64,000 nucleotides of DNA from contig NZ_JANIBM010000007.1 of NCBI RefSeq assembly GCF_024505045.1, positions 124,001 through 188,000 of the forward strand. The letters are read 5' to 3'. The notes beneath the pieces are model-generated. The model was not told the DNA's origin. It saw only the letters and a list, made by a program, of their open reading frames with translations, and searched no databases. A program made the translations under genes and the position numbers. The stretch comes from Methylomonas aurea (GTDB lineage: Bacteria > Pseudomonadota > Gammaproteobacteria > Methylococcales > Methylomonadaceae). The first letter of the stretch is position 1. Every line of letters starts with the position of its first letter. Below are positions 9,223-18,078 of this stretch, piece after piece.

Positions 9223-9963
9223 CTAATCGCACTCCGCCGCCGGCAGCCGCTGCTGCGGAGCGCCTCCGGCCACGGCCCGGGAGGCGCCGAAACGCACGAA
9301 CAAAGCCTGCCGAGTTTTGCTGCGCTGCCTGACCTCGGCCCGAATACCGCGCGCCGCAAGCTGCTCGCGAAACGACTGCGCCCGGTTCTTCTCGACAAAA
9401 ACGCCCAAAGACAATGCGCCTTTCAGATCGCCTTCCGGAACCATCCAGATGTCGACAACCCCCTTGGCTTGCAACATCATTTTATTGATCCGGGATTGTT
9501 CCGGATCCTTGGCGGCCGGGTAGTAGACTTGATAATCCGCCGGAACCGCCAATTCCCGGTAGTACCGGCGAACCGACAATAAAGATTTACCGTGCAACCA
9601 ACGTTGCAATTCGCTGTCGTCGGCAAACGGCCCGGCTTCGTAACAATGGATCCGGACCGGCTCGCGTTTGACCTGAAGCGGCCGCGGCGGCTTTTTCTCG
9701 GCTGTTTCGCTAAAGCCCACCAGCCGTTGGGGCTGAGCCGGCAAAAGACTATCCAGCCCAGCGAAGCGTTGCAGTTCGGCGGCGTCCCGATCCAGGATGC
9801 GGGAAATTGCGGCGCCGCGCCGCGCCGTATTCCATTCTTCGACCAACAAAATCGGCGGCAGCCCGGATGGCGTATCGGCAGTCTGCGTCAACGCACCAAA
9901 ATGGAGCTCCCAAAAGAAAAACAACACATTGGCCAGACATAGCAGCAAAAAAACCGGCTTCAC
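9223..9963 (-). CDS. Membrane-anchored protein with SPOR-like C-terminus
   Basis: The chosen start is the GTG at 9963, which overlaps the coaX stop (GGTGA); this gives 246 aa starting VKPVFLLLC, an immediate membrane anchor (residues 3-17). The C-terminal part (GVFVEKNRAQSFREQLAARG and following) has the pattern of a SPOR peptidoglycan-binding repeat, and an earlier stretch (IHCYEAGPFADDSELQRWL) may be a second, degenerate one. SPOR proteins bind denuded glycan at division sites. It is translationally coupled to coaX and birA, forming birA-coaX-SPOR. Specific role not determined. Confidence 0.72.
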   Translation of the reverse strand: MKPVFLLLCLANVLFFFWELHFGALTQTADTPSGLPPILLVEEWNTARRGAAISRILDRDAAELQRFAGLDSLLPAQPQRLVGFSETAEKKPPRPLQVKREPVRIHCYEAGPFADDSELQRWLHGKSLLSVRRYYRELAVPADYQVYYPAAKDPEQSRINKMMLQAKGVVDIWMVPEGDLKGALSLGVFVEKNRAQSFREQLAARGIRAEVRQRSKTRQALFVRFGASRAVAGGAPQQRLPAAECD

Positions 9964-10703
9964 CCGACCGTCTCCGATTCGACACAGCAACGTAACAGCC
10001 CTTTGAATACCAATTGCACATCCAGCACCTTGTCCACCGTCAGTTGCTGAGCCACCAGCGTCGCATCGCCCCCGGTCAGTACCAAACGATAATTCTGCTT
10101 TTGGCGGCGCAGCGCCGCTTCGACCAGTCCGGCCGCCGCCCACTGCACTCCGGCCTGGATTGCAGCGTCGGTATCGGTCCCCAGAGCCGTCGCTCCTGCG
10201 CCGGCCGCGACCGGCAAGGCATGGGTGTTAGCCGCCAATGCCTGTGTCATCAAACGTAATCCGGGGCAAATCAGACCGCCTTGGTGGCGGCCGTCGGCAG
10301 CAACGAAATCGACGGTAATGGCAGTGCCGCAATCGACAACACAATTGGCGCCGGGATAAGCATGCAGCGCACCAATCATCGCCAACCAACGGTCGACACC
10401 CAGTTTTTCGGGTTTGCAATAGGCGCTGGTAAGGCCTAACCCCTGCCGGGCCGAGGCCGGTCGCACCCATTTTGCCTCGGGCCACAGGCTTCGCCCGAGC
10501 CGGAACACATCCTCCACGACATCGGGAGCGGCGACGGCCGCCAACCCGATGGCCTCGGGTGCCGCCAATTCGCCCCAAGCTTGGGTTAAGGCAGTAATGA
10601 AATGGGTTTCGCGGTAGTTCAGATAACGGGTCTCGGCGATCCCGCCCTGCTCGGCCACGGCCCACTTGAAATAGGAATTGCCAATATCGACCAGCAAAAT
10701 CAT
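9960..10703 (-). CDS. coaX: Type III pantothenate kinase
   Basis: Phosphorylates pantothenate in the first step of coenzyme A synthesis. The 247-aa product starts at the ATG at 10703, which overlaps the birA stop (ATGA), giving MILLVDIGNS with the ASKHA phosphate-1 motif; LGVDRW (101-106) and DCGTA (124-128) are the other conserved type III motifs. Length is as expected (about 250 aa). A longer frame upstream exists but lies inside birA. The coupling of birA and coaX is common in Gammaproteobacteria. Confidence 0.95.
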   Translation of the reverse strand: MILLVDIGNSYFKWAVAEQGGIAETRYLNYRETHFITALTQAWGELAAPEAIGLAAVAAPDVVEDVFRLGRSLWPEAKWVRPASARQGLGLTSAYCKPEKLGVDRWLAMIGALHAYPGANCVVDCGTAITVDFVAADGRHQGGLICPGLRLMTQALAANTHALPVAAGAGATALGTDTDAAIQAGVQWAAAGLVEAALRRQKQNYRLVLTGGDATLVAQQLTVDKVLDVQLVFKGLLRCCVESETVG

Positions 10704-11728
10704 GACGGTCTGAAACTGACTTCGCCGGACGCGAAGGCTCGTATCTCGCCGTCGGCCTGGCGCAACAGCAGCAAGCCTTGGGCATCGACGCCGGCCACTT
10801 CGCCGTCGAAGCGCTGTTCGCCCAAAAATACGCTGACCGGCCGATGCAGCATGCAGTCGTAACTGCGCCACTCATCCAAGAAATGGGCCAACGTGCGCGA
10901 TTCGAACTCGGCCAGTGCCGGCAGCAAGTGGTTCAGCAGTTCCGCGGTCAACCGGTTGCGCAAAGTATGTGCATCGCCGGCCAGGATAGCCTGCAAATCC
11001 ACCCAGGCCTGGTCGATTGCCGCGGCATGCCGGCCGGGCAAGAACACGTTCAATCCCAAGCCCATTACGGCATGGCAGGGCCCGCCGCTTTCGCCGCCGA
11101 CTTCGATCAATATGCCGGCCAACTTACGCTGCCGCCAATAAATGTCGTTAGGCCACTTCAATCCGACTTCTTCGATGCCCAACGCCCGCAACGCCCGCAC
11201 CGTTGCCACGCCCATGGCCAGACTCAATCCGCTCAAGCCTGCCGGCCCGCCTTGAAACCGCCAGAGTATCGACAGATACACGTTATGGCCGAACGGAGAC
11301 ACCCATTGCCGGCCGCGACGCCCTCTTCCGGCAGTCTGCAGCTCGGCCAGACAGACCACGCCGCTATCGCCCGAGCTGCGCGCGATTTCCAGCAAATGGG
11401 CGTTGGTGGAATGGATACGATCGTGGATTTCGATGCGCTCGAGCAAGGCGGAGGCCTGGTTCGACAAGTGCTCCAGAATCTGTTGCTCCTGCAATAGTTG
11501 CAACGGATGGCTCAGCCGGTAGCCTTTACCGGATACGGCGAGCAATTCGACGCCGACGTCGGCCAGCGCCTGCTGATATTTCCACACTGCGGACCGGCTG
11601 ATTCCCAGTACTTGCGCCAGTTCGGTGCCGGAATGAAATCGGCCGTCGCCTAACAGAGCGATTAGTTGTTTTAGTTTCGGTGCCAGCGGCTTCGCGCCCT
11701 CCGCGGCTCCGCTACCGGATTTGGACAT
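10700..11728 (-). CDS. birA: Bifunctional biotin-protein ligase / biotin operon repressor
   Basis: Attaches biotin to carboxylase carrier proteins through biotinyl-AMP and, with its N-terminal winged helix, can repress biotin genes. Residues about 18-72 form the HTH (GISRSAVWKYQQAL); the ligase core has GRGRRG (134-139) and KWPND (191-195); a C-terminal SH3-like domain follows. At 342 aa it is slightly longer than E. coli BirA because of a polar N-terminal extension. The stop overlaps the coaX start. The bio gene cluster at 34-38 kb is a likely regulatory target, though no operator was identified. Confidence 0.95.
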   Translation of the reverse strand: MSKSGSGAAEGAKPLAPKLKQLIALLGDGRFHSGTELAQVLGISRSAVWKYQQALADVGVELLAVSGKGYRLSHPLQLLQEQQILEHLSNQASALLERIEIHDRIHSTNAHLLEIARSSGDSGVVCLAELQTAGRGRRGRQWVSPFGHNVYLSILWRFQGGPAGLSGLSLAMGVATVRALRALGIEEVGLKWPNDIYWRQRKLAGILIEVGGESGGPCHAVMGLGLNVFLPGRHAAAIDQAWVDLQAILAGDAHTLRNRLTAELLNHLLPALAEFESRTLAHFLDEWRSYDCMLHRPVSVFLGEQRFDGEVAGVDAQGLLLLRQADGEIRAFASGEVSFRPS

Positions 11729-11740
11729 CGGGGACGGCGC

Positions 11741-12325
11741 TCAGGATTCGTTTTTGTCGCGCAATTGCTGTAACTGCTTTTTGATGACATGCTTGATCAA
11801 CAGCTCTCTGTTATCTTCGGTCAGATTGATATATTCCACGCAAATCGCGAACGGCCGCAACGGATTGTCCGCAGAGATATCCTTGCACTGCACGACTCTG
11901 GCGTAGGCGACGATGACCGCCATGCACGAGGTCAGCAACATGCGTAGTTCCAGGATTTCGCCGACCGCTATCGGTGTTTCGTTACTGAAGGCAAGACCGG
12001 TCGCGCTCAGGCTGACTTCGCGGGTATCGTGCTCGGAAAAGTTATCGGTTTGAGCGTTGATCGCCTGCGCAATCAAATTGATTTTGGTGTCGATGATCTT
12101 CAAATACTCAAACATCTCCGGATCGCGCCGCTCCAAGCGCGGTCCCAGCATCCGGGCTTCCTGGGCCAGTACGTCCAGTGCCGAGGACAACGAACAATTG
12201 CTCAATACATCGTTGGAGACATGGCTGGCGGCATCGAAATTCTTTTTGTCGATCACCTTGTGCAACAGATTGATGGTATCGTTGACCCGGAAGTAGCGCC
12301 GTTTTTCTTCAATTTCATCCGCCAT
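11741..12325 (-). CDS. PilZ-domain protein
   Basis: A 194-aa protein. It begins with an RRYFRV segment and a helical N-terminal half. The C-terminal half reads as a beta-barrel (TREVSLSATGLAFSNE, then ILELRMLL) in the pattern of PilZ-like domains: a D/N-x-S-x-x-G-like SLSATG motif is present. PilZ domains bind cyclic di-GMP, but the canonical RxxxR pair is not clearly arranged here, so ligand binding is uncertain. It ends 12 bp upstream of birA on the same strand. Role in motility or surface behaviour is only suggested by family. Confidence 0.68.
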   Translation of the reverse strand: MADEIEEKRRYFRVNDTINLLHKVIDKKNFDAASHVSNDVLSNCSLSSALDVLAQEARMLGPRLERRDPEMFEYLKIIDTKINLIAQAINAQTDNFSEHDTREVSLSATGLAFSNETPIAVGEILELRMLLTSCMAVIVAYARVVQCKDISADNPLRPFAICVEYINLTEDNRELLIKHVIKKQLQQLRDKNES

Positions 12326-12412
12326 GGCGTGTTCGATCCTCTTTAATGGAATTGGAATTTTTAAACGGCAATTCTAGCCGATGCCGCGGCGGCCGGGTGT
12401 AACGCCGGGATT

Positions 12413-12769
12413 TCAATCGGGAACGACAGCGAAAAAACCGGCAATCAAAGCGTTAATTTCGCTGCGGCCGACCAATCTCACCGGCAGGATTAAATCTTCC
12501 GGGGTCAGCCCTCGCTCCTGCAGCGACTCGCGTTCCACACAAAGCTCCGTGACTTCATAAAGCTCTAACGCCTTAAAAATAGCCGAGGTATCTTTCAACG
12601 CCAAACTTTCCGGCTGTTGCCGCGCCAGTAACTGCAATACGCCATCGTCCAGCCACAGTACCGCCACCCGCTGGTCAAAGGCGGCGGCCGTCAACAAGGC
12701 GTCCAGCGTTTCGGACAATCGAACCCCGCTGTGGGGCGGCCGGCGCATTACGAACAAAAACGACTTCAC
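12413..12769 (-). CDS. tusC: TusC/DsrF-like sulfur-relay protein
   Basis: Chosen start is the GTG at 12769, seven bases after the tusD-like stop, giving 118 aa (VKSFLFVMRRPPHSG). The fold pattern matches the DsrE/F family: an N-terminal strand, then a segment with DALLTAAAFDQRVAVLWLDDGVLQLL. In TusBCD the complex relays sulfur from TusA to TusE for tRNA 2-thiouridine; TusC has no catalytic Cys, in agreement with what is seen here. A TusB partner is not evident downstream. Confidence 0.75.
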   Translation of the reverse strand: MKSFLFVMRRPPHSGVRLSETLDALLTAAAFDQRVAVLWLDDGVLQLLARQQPESLALKDTSAIFKALELYEVTELCVERESLQERGLTPEDLILPVRLVGRSEINALIAGFFAVVPD

Positions 12770-12776
12770 GGCAGCC

Positions 12777-13166
12777 TCAAGCAAATACCAGGCAACGGTC
12801 GGCCAGCAACGCGGCTTCCAGCCACTGCCCCAGGCCGGCGATCCGAAATCCGGCCGCCAAATCGTCGTCCTGCTTGCCTTGCCGGCGCGCCTCGTCCGCG
12901 CACAACAAACCACGGCGCTGCGCAGCCGAGATGCAAACGGCCAAGTCGACGCCACGGTCGAGCGCCAGTTCGCTCCATAGCCTGCCGAGCTGGATTTCGT
13001 CTTCCGGCGGACTGGCGTAGCGAAAAGCGTGGTAAACGCCGTCCTTGTAGAAAAATACGCGCACCACATCGTGGCCGGCCTCGAGCGCGGCCAGGATAAA
13101 GCGGTAGGCGCTCAGGCCGGCGTTGCCGGAGCAAGGCCCGGCATTAACTTGAACGGCATATTTCAT
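12777..13166 (-). CDS. tusD: TusD/DsrE-like sulfurtransferase subunit
   Basis: The family-consistent start is the ATG at 13166 (MKYAVQVNAGPCSGN), giving 129 aa; a TTG 27 bases upstream is less likely. Family features: small-residue loop after strand 1, VVRVFFYKDGVYHA, and the conserved Cys in DLAVCISAAQRRG, equivalent to the persulfide-carrying Cys of TusD. It works with TusC in cytoplasmic sulfur relay. tusD-tusC are adjacent, but tusB and tusE are not visible nearby. A DsrE-type role in sulfur oxidation cannot be excluded. Confidence 0.8.
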   Translation of the reverse strand: MKYAVQVNAGPCSGNAGLSAYRFILAALEAGHDVVRVFFYKDGVYHAFRYASPPEDEIQLGRLWSELALDRGVDLAVCISAAQRRGLLCADEARRQGKQDDDLAAGFRIAGLGQWLEAALLADRCLVFA

Positions 13167-13256
13167 CGCACTGTAGAATACTGTCATTGCCAATTGATAG
13201 CCGCATTTTAATACGCAGCCGCCAATCTTGCCTGTTTTGCCGCTGAGCCGTTTGCG

Positions 13257-14744
13257 ATGGAACCAAATTCGATGCCCCCGGTCCGACCCGCCATGAGATC
13301 AATACCCTGCCTACTCGCCCTTGGCTTGAGCCTGTTTTGCCCGCCGCCGCAGGCGTTGGAAATCGAGAAAATCCAGTTGCCGGATATGGGCGATTCCGCC
13401 GGCGCCATCATTTCGCCTCTGCAGGAAAAAGAGTTCGGCGAAGCCTTCTTCCGTAACCTGCATCGGCAGGCGGAGATCAATCAGGACGTCGAGATCCAGC
13501 AATACATCGAGAATATAGGCCGACAGTTGGCGTCGCACAGCGACACGCCGTCCAACCCATTCCATTTCTTCGTGGTAATGGACCAGAACATCAACGCTTT
13601 CGCTGGCCCCGGCGGCTACATCGGCGTCAATTCAGGTCTGATTCTGCTGACCGAAGCCGAAAGCGAACTGGCGTCGGTCATGGCGCACGAGATCGCCCAC
13701 GTCACACAGCGCCACTTGTACCGCTCGATCGAGAAAGCCAGCAAACTGTCGATTCCGACTGTCGCCGCGACGCTGGCGGCAATCCTGATCGGGACCCAGT
13801 CGCCGAACATGGGCCAAGCGGCATTGATGGCGATCCAGGCCGGCAACATTCAATTTCAAATCGACTTTACTCGCGACCATGAGAAAGAAGCCGACCGAGT
13901 CGGCATGCAAACGCTAGCCGAGTCGAATTTCGACCCGCGGGCAATGCCGGCATTCTTCGAAAAACTGCAACAGTCGACCCGTTATTACGGCAAAGGCGTT
14001 CCTGAGTTCTTGAGAACCCACCCAGTCTCGGAAAATCGGGTTGCCGACACCCGCGGCCGCGCCGAAATTTATCCTTACCGGCAATATCCGGATTCGCTGG
14101 CCTACCAGTTGACCAAAGCCAAGTTGGCTGTGGTCACTGCCAAGGACCCCAAAGCGGCGATGCAGCATTTCGCCACATTGGAAATGCAAGGCACCAGCGA
14201 ACAGCGCGCGGTCGCTCGCTACGGCATGGGTTTGGTGCAGCTACAGAATCTGCAATTCGCTGCGGCCAGCCAGATATTCCAGCAGTTGGCAGAACAATAC
14301 CCCAATCAACCCCAATACATCGCGGCGTTGGCCCGCACCGCGAGCGAAAGCCACGATTACGAAAAGGCCGGCAAGTTATACGAAGCCGCTCTGGCCCGGT
14401 TTCCGAACAACGATGCGTTGAAAATCGAGTACACCCGCAGCCTGTTGAAAGGCAGCCGCGCCGAACGAGCCAAACAGGTTCTGCAAAGCCTGTCCGACGG
14501 CCAGAAAGACCAACCCTTTTATTACGAGCTACTGGCGCAGATTTTCGCCGACCTGAAACAACCCGGCGAATCTCACCGCTATACGGCCGAATACTATTAC
14601 GCCAGCGGCGATACCGAATCGGCAATCATGCAAATCAGGCTGGCCAAACAGCAACCCGATCTCAGCTTCCAGTTGCAAGCCATCCTCAACGAACGCTTGA
14701 ATTTTTTCCTAAGTGAGGAAGAAACCCGGCGAGCGGAACGTTAG
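13257..14744 (+). CDS. bepA: BepA-like periplasmic M48 metalloprotease/chaperone
   Basis: A 495-aa protein with a signal peptide (true start may be Met13 at 13293: MRSIPCLLALGLSLFC). Zinc motif HEIAH at 144-148, third ligand Glu211 in EKEADRVGMQ, then TPR-like helices from about 270 to the end. BepA (YfgC) degrades or helps assemble outer-membrane proteins such as LptD. Length and domain order match the family. Monocistronic by position. No ribosome-binding site clearly separates the start choices. Confidence 0.92.
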   Translation: MEPNSMPPVRPAMRSIPCLLALGLSLFCPPPQALEIEKIQLPDMGDSAGAIISPLQEKEFGEAFFRNLHRQAEINQDVEIQQYIENIGRQLASHSDTPSNPFHFFVVMDQNINAFAGPGGYIGVNSGLILLTEAESELASVMAHEIAHVTQRHLYRSIEKASKLSIPTVAATLAAILIGTQSPNMGQAALMAIQAGNIQFQIDFTRDHEKEADRVGMQTLAESNFDPRAMPAFFEKLQQSTRYYGKGVPEFLRTHPVSENRVADTRGRAEIYPYRQYPDSLAYQLTKAKLAVVTAKDPKAAMQHFATLEMQGTSEQRAVARYGMGLVQLQNLQFAAASQIFQQLAEQYPNQPQYIAALARTASESHDYEKAGKLYEAALARFPNNDALKIEYTRSLLKGSRAERAKQVLQSLSDGQKDQPFYYELLAQIFADLKQPGESHRYTAEYYYASGDTESAIMQIRLAKQQPDLSFQLQAILNERLNFFLSEEETRRAER

Positions 14745-14875
14745 TCGAAATATTAGAACTATCTAACACTTTCTAAGCTTTTGTTTAAACTGATCAATTT
14801 CGAGCCGAAACCATTTTTTGTCGAAAAGCGCATTTTTTGTTGGACACCCGATTTTTTTTAAAATACACTTCGCCC

Positions 14876-15067
14876 ACCTTTTACGGAGTGCATTCAACCC
14901 GACAGGGTTGCATCTTTGAGGGGGAGGGAAGCGGCCTGTAAAAAAGGCTGACAATAATAATAATAAATAGTAACTGCTTGACTAAACTGCCGTAAGGCAG
15001 GCGTCCAATATAATAACAATAATAATTACAACAAACAGGACGGGCCCGCGCTGAGCGGGCTTTTTAT
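14876..15067 (+). ncRNA. Candidate small regulatory RNA with its own terminator
   Basis: The 460-bp gap between bepA and rpoZ has no gene, but holds a promoter-like pair (TTGGAC 14840-14845, 18-bp spacer, TACACT 14864-14869) and then a chain of potential hairpins: CAACCC-GACA-GGGTTG near 14895-14910, GCC..GGC around 14934-14948, CTGCCGTAAGGCAG at about 14988-15000. It ends in a clear terminator. Several GGA motifs lie in or near unpaired stretches, which would suit an RsmZ/CsrB-type sponge, but the number is small. The family is not recognised. Confidence 0.35.
15041..15067 (+). terminator. Rho-independent terminator
   Basis: GCCCGC (15044-15049) pairs with GCGGGC (15055-15060) through a GCTGA-like loop and is followed by TTTTT. 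It is almost 300 bp after bepA, which suggests it ends a separate transcript. Confidence 0.85.
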
Positions 15068-15125
15068 TGTCCGTCGCCCTGACTTGATCCCTGCCTCGCA
15101 TCTGGCTTAAGACTTGCTTTTGCCT

Positions 15126-15170
15126 TATAATTCAGCTCTCTCCGCTTGAAGCCGTTGCGGCTTTTCAAGC
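15126..15170 (+). promoter_or_regulatory. rpoZ promoter element and leader hairpin
   Basis: A perfect TATAAT at 15126-15131 is followed by a strong hairpin, GCTTGAAGCCG (15144-15154) with CGGCTTTTCAAGC (15158-15170), in the leader of rpoZ-spoT. The -35 is weak (TGGCTT at 17 bp). The hairpin might be an attenuator or an mRNA-stabilising structure; it has only a short T stretch inside the stem. Confidence 0.5.
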
Positions 15171-15203
15171 CTCAAATCCCATAAACTCGACCAAGGTTTA
15201 ATC

Positions 15204-15443
15204 ATGGCACGCGTGACTGTCGAAGATTGCTTAGAAAATGTAGAAAACCGTTTCAAACTGGTGTTGCTGGCCAGCAAAAGAGCCCGCCAACTGGAAAAAG
15301 GCGCGGATGAATTCGTGCCGCGCGGCAAGGATAAAGATACCGTCGTGGCGCTACGCGAAATTGCCGCCGGCTTCGTCAACGAGGAAAACATCGACCGCCT
15401 GCATCGCTCCAGCTACGTATCGGAAACCCACCTGGAAATCTGA
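15204..15443 (+). CDS. rpoZ: RNA polymerase omega subunit
   Basis: 79 aa beginning [17 protein letters not shown] and containing the helical RRARQLEKG-like region (KRARQLEKG), matching omega. It helps assemble RNA polymerase and forms part of the ppGpp-binding site. It lies 5 bp upstream of spoT, the usual gammaproteobacterial order (gmk is not in front here), so the alarmone target and its synthetase/hydrolase are co-expressed. Confidence 0.96.
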   Translation: MARVTVEDCLENVENRFKLVLLASKRARQLEKGADEFVPRGKDKDTVVALREIAAGFVNEENIDRLHRSSYVSETHLEI

Positions 15444-15448
15444 GCAGT

Positions 15449-17632
15449 ATGCCCGAGACAGCTGCCAAGCCCACTCCAGCGCTTCCGGCCATAGAGCATC
15501 CGGAAGAAAAGCTGTTGCACCAGCTCTGCGATATTCTGCGCAGCTATCTCGACCAAGAACAAATCAACGATGTCGTCCGCGCCTACCATTTCGGCGCGGC
15601 CGCCCACTCCGGCCAATTCCGTCGGAGCGGCGAAGCTTACATTTGTCACCCGGTTTCAGTCGCGATTACGTTGGCCGGCATGCACATGGATGCCCATGGC
15701 ATCATGGCGGCCATTCTGCACGATGTGATCGAAGACACCCCCATCACCAAGGAACAACTTAGCGAACAATTCGGTTCCGAGGTTGCCGATCTGGTGGATG
15801 GGGTCACCAAACTATCCAAGATCGACAGCCGCTCCCGCGCCGAGGCGCAAGCGGAAAACGTCCGCAAAATGTTTTTAGCCATGGCTCAAGATCTGCGGGT
15901 GATCGTGGTCAAACTGGCGGATCGGCTGCACAACATGCAAACCATGGGCAATATGCCGTTGGACAAAAAGCGCCGGATCGCCAAGGAAACGCTGGAAATC
16001 TACGCGCCGATCGCCAACCGCCTCGGCATGAACGACGTTCGCCACCAGCTTGAATCGCTGGGTTTCAAGGCTCTTTATCCCAACCGTTACGCGGCGATCA
16101 ACAACGCGGTAAAAAAATCGCGCGGTAACCGCAAGGAAATCATCGACACGATCCAGAACGCGATTCAAAACCGGCTGAAAGAATCCGGGCTGGACGGCAC
16201 CGTAGCGGGACGGGAAAAAAACATCGCTAGCATCTACCAGAAAATGCTGAACAAACGAATTTCGTTTACCGACGTGTTTGACGTATACGCATTTCGCATT
16301 TATTGCTCGCAAGTCGACGATTGCTACCGCGCCCTCGGTTGCGTGCATAACCTGTACAAACCGGTACCCGGCCGGTTCAAGGACTATATCGCCCTGCCCA
16401 AAGCCAACGGCTACCAGTCGCTGCACACGATTCTGATCGGCCCTTACGGCGTACCGATCGAGATCCAGATCCGCACCCACGAAATGCACCGCCTGTCCGA
16501 GTCCGGCATCGCCGCTCATTGGCTATACAAGTCGGACAACGACAAAAGCGAGACGATACAAGCCCGCGCCAACGAATGGCTGCGCGACCTACTGGAAATT
16601 CAGAAATCGGCCGGCGATTCGCTCGAATTCATCGACAACCTCAAGGTTGACCTGTTTCCGCAGGAAGTATTCGTGTTTACGCCGAAAGGTAAGATTATCA
16701 AGCTACCGCGCGGCGCTACCGTGGTCGACTTCGCTTACATGGTGCATACCGACGTCGGCAACGCCTGCATTTCGGCGCGGATCGATAAAAAACTGGTGCC
16801 GCTACAAACCAAGCTGGAAAACGGTATGACGGTCGAAGTAATCACCGCCGCCTGGGCCAGACCCAATCCGTTGTGGCTGAATTACGTGATCACCGCCAAG
16901 GCCCGCAGTTGCATCCGCGCCTATTTGAAGAACTTCAACCAGCAGGAAGCCATCAACCTCGGCCGCCGCCTGTTGGAAAAAGAACTGCACAGCCTGGGCA
17001 TTCAATTGGAAAGCGTCGACAACACCCGCATTCTGCAGGTGTTGCAAGTCTTGAAAAAACACTCGTTGAACGAATTGCTGGAAGATATCGGCCTCGGCAA
17101 CCGGATGCCGTTCCTGGTTGCCAAACGCATCAGTCAGACCGACGTCAACGCCGCAGTCAAACTGGACGACAACGAACCGCACCATAAGACCCCGTTGATC
17201 ATCAAGGGCACCGAGGGCATCGTCGTCAGTCTGGCCAAATGTTGCCGGCCGATTCCGGGGGATCCGATCATCGGTTTTTTCAACCCCGGCAAAGGCATCG
17301 TGGTCCACCACCACGAATGCCGCAACAGTAACGAAGTCCGCAAAAAACAAACCACCTGGCTGGATGTGGAATGGAGCCCGGAAGCGAGCGGCGAATTCCC
17401 GGCCGAAATCCGGATCGAGTTGCTGAACCAGCGCGGCTCGCTGGCCACGATTGCCTCGACCATCTCCAGCATGGATTCTAACATCGAGAACATCAACGTC
17501 GTCAGCCAGGACGACCGGGTCTCGGTGGATTTGCTGGTTCTTGCCGTGCGCGACCGCGTGCATCTGGCCAACATCATCCGCAAGTTGAAAAAGCTGTCCA
17601 TCGTTTTAAAAATCACCCGCATCAAGGCATAA
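15449..17632 (+). CDS. spoT: Bifunctional (p)ppGpp synthetase/hydrolase
   Basis: A 727-aa RelA/SpoT homologue. The hydrolase HD domain is intact (His67, His91-Asp92, Glu95-Asp96 in ILHDVIEDT), followed by the synthetase domain ([10 protein letters not shown] segment), a TGS domain ([18 protein letters not shown]) and a C-terminal ACT domain. It makes and destroys the stringent-response alarmone. Intact HD residues favour SpoT and not a hydrolase-dead RelA. It is within rpoZ-spoT-ridA-recG with very short spacers. Confidence 0.97.
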   Translation: MPETAAKPTPALPAIEHPEEKLLHQLCDILRSYLDQEQINDVVRAYHFGAAAHSGQFRRSGEAYICHPVSVAITLAGMHMDAHGIMAAILHDVIEDTPITKEQLSEQFGSEVADLVDGVTKLSKIDSRSRAEAQAENVRKMFLAMAQDLRVIVVKLADRLHNMQTMGNMPLDKKRRIAKETLEIYAPIANRLGMNDVRHQLESLGFKALYPNRYAAINNAVKKSRGNRKEIIDTIQNAIQNRLKESGLDGTVAGREKNIASIYQKMLNKRISFTDVFDVYAFRIYCSQVDDCYRALGCVHNLYKPVPGRFKDYIALPKANGYQSLHTILIGPYGVPIEIQIRTHEMHRLSESGIAAHWLYKSDNDKSETIQARANEWLRDLLEIQKSAGDSLEFIDNLKVDLFPQEVFVFTPKGKIIKLPRGATVVDFAYMVHTDVGNACISARIDKKLVPLQTKLENGMTVEVITAAWARPNPLWLNYVITAKARSCIRAYLKNFNQQEAINLGRRLLEKELHSLGIQLESVDNTRILQVLQVLKKHSLNELLEDIGLGNRMPFLVAKRISQTDVNAAVKLDDNEPHHKTPLIIKGTEGIVVSLAKCCRPIPGDPIIGFFNPGKGIVVHHHECRNSNEVRKKQTTWLDVEWSPEASGEFPAEIRIELLNQRGSLATIASTISSMDSNIENINVVSQDDRVSVDLLVLAVRDRVHLANIIRKLKKLSIVLKITRIKA

Positions 17633-17633
17633 C

Positions 17634-18029
17634 ATGAGCAAGGAAACCGTCTCCACGCCGCTGGCGCCGCAAGCCATCGGCACTTACTCGCAAGCCGTCA
17701 AAGTCGACAATACCGTCTACCTGTCCGGACAAATTCCGCTGGATCCGCAAACCATGCAAATGGTCGACGGCGATATCAGCCTGCAAATCCGCCGGGTATT
17801 CGACAATCTGCAAGCTGTAGCCGAAGCCGCCGGCGGCAACTTGAACGACATCGTCAAACTGAACGTGTTTCTGACCGATCTAAGCCATTTTCCGATCGTC
17901 AACGAAATCATGGCGGAATACTTCCACCAACCCTACCCTGCCCGCGCCGCGATTGGCGTTGCCGCACTGCCCAAATCGGCCGGCGTCGAAATGGACGCCA
18001 TTTTGGTTTTACCCAACGAATATTACTGA
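17634..18029 (+). CDS. ridA: RidA-family enamine/imine deaminase
   Basis: 131 aa starting one base after the spoT stop. Conserved YjgF/RidA residues are visible: the catalytic Arg in [12 protein letters not shown] and the end motif VEMDAIL. RidA hydrolyses reactive 2-aminoacrylate and related imines formed by PLP enzymes. spoT-ridA-recG is a conserved neighbourhood in many Gammaproteobacteria. Confidence 0.95.
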   Translation: MSKETVSTPLAPQAIGTYSQAVKVDNTVYLSGQIPLDPQTMQMVDGDISLQIRRVFDNLQAVAEAAGGNLNDIVKLNVFLTDLSHFPIVNEIMAEYFHQPYPARAAIGVAALPKSAGVEMDAILVLPNEYY

Positions 18030-18078
18030 CCTCGGCGCCGTGCGGCGGAAACAAACGTCCGCCCCGCCCCTAGTACCG

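Noticed and set aside
10704-10871. Longer coaX start at 10871
   Set aside because: The extra 56 residues are Arg-rich, lie within birA, and lack similarity to CoaX; the ATG at 10703 gives the canonical MILLVDIGNS start.
16802-17563. A 253-residue minus-strand frame opposite spoT
   Set aside because: The composition is that of an antisense shadow, and spoT is intact through this region.
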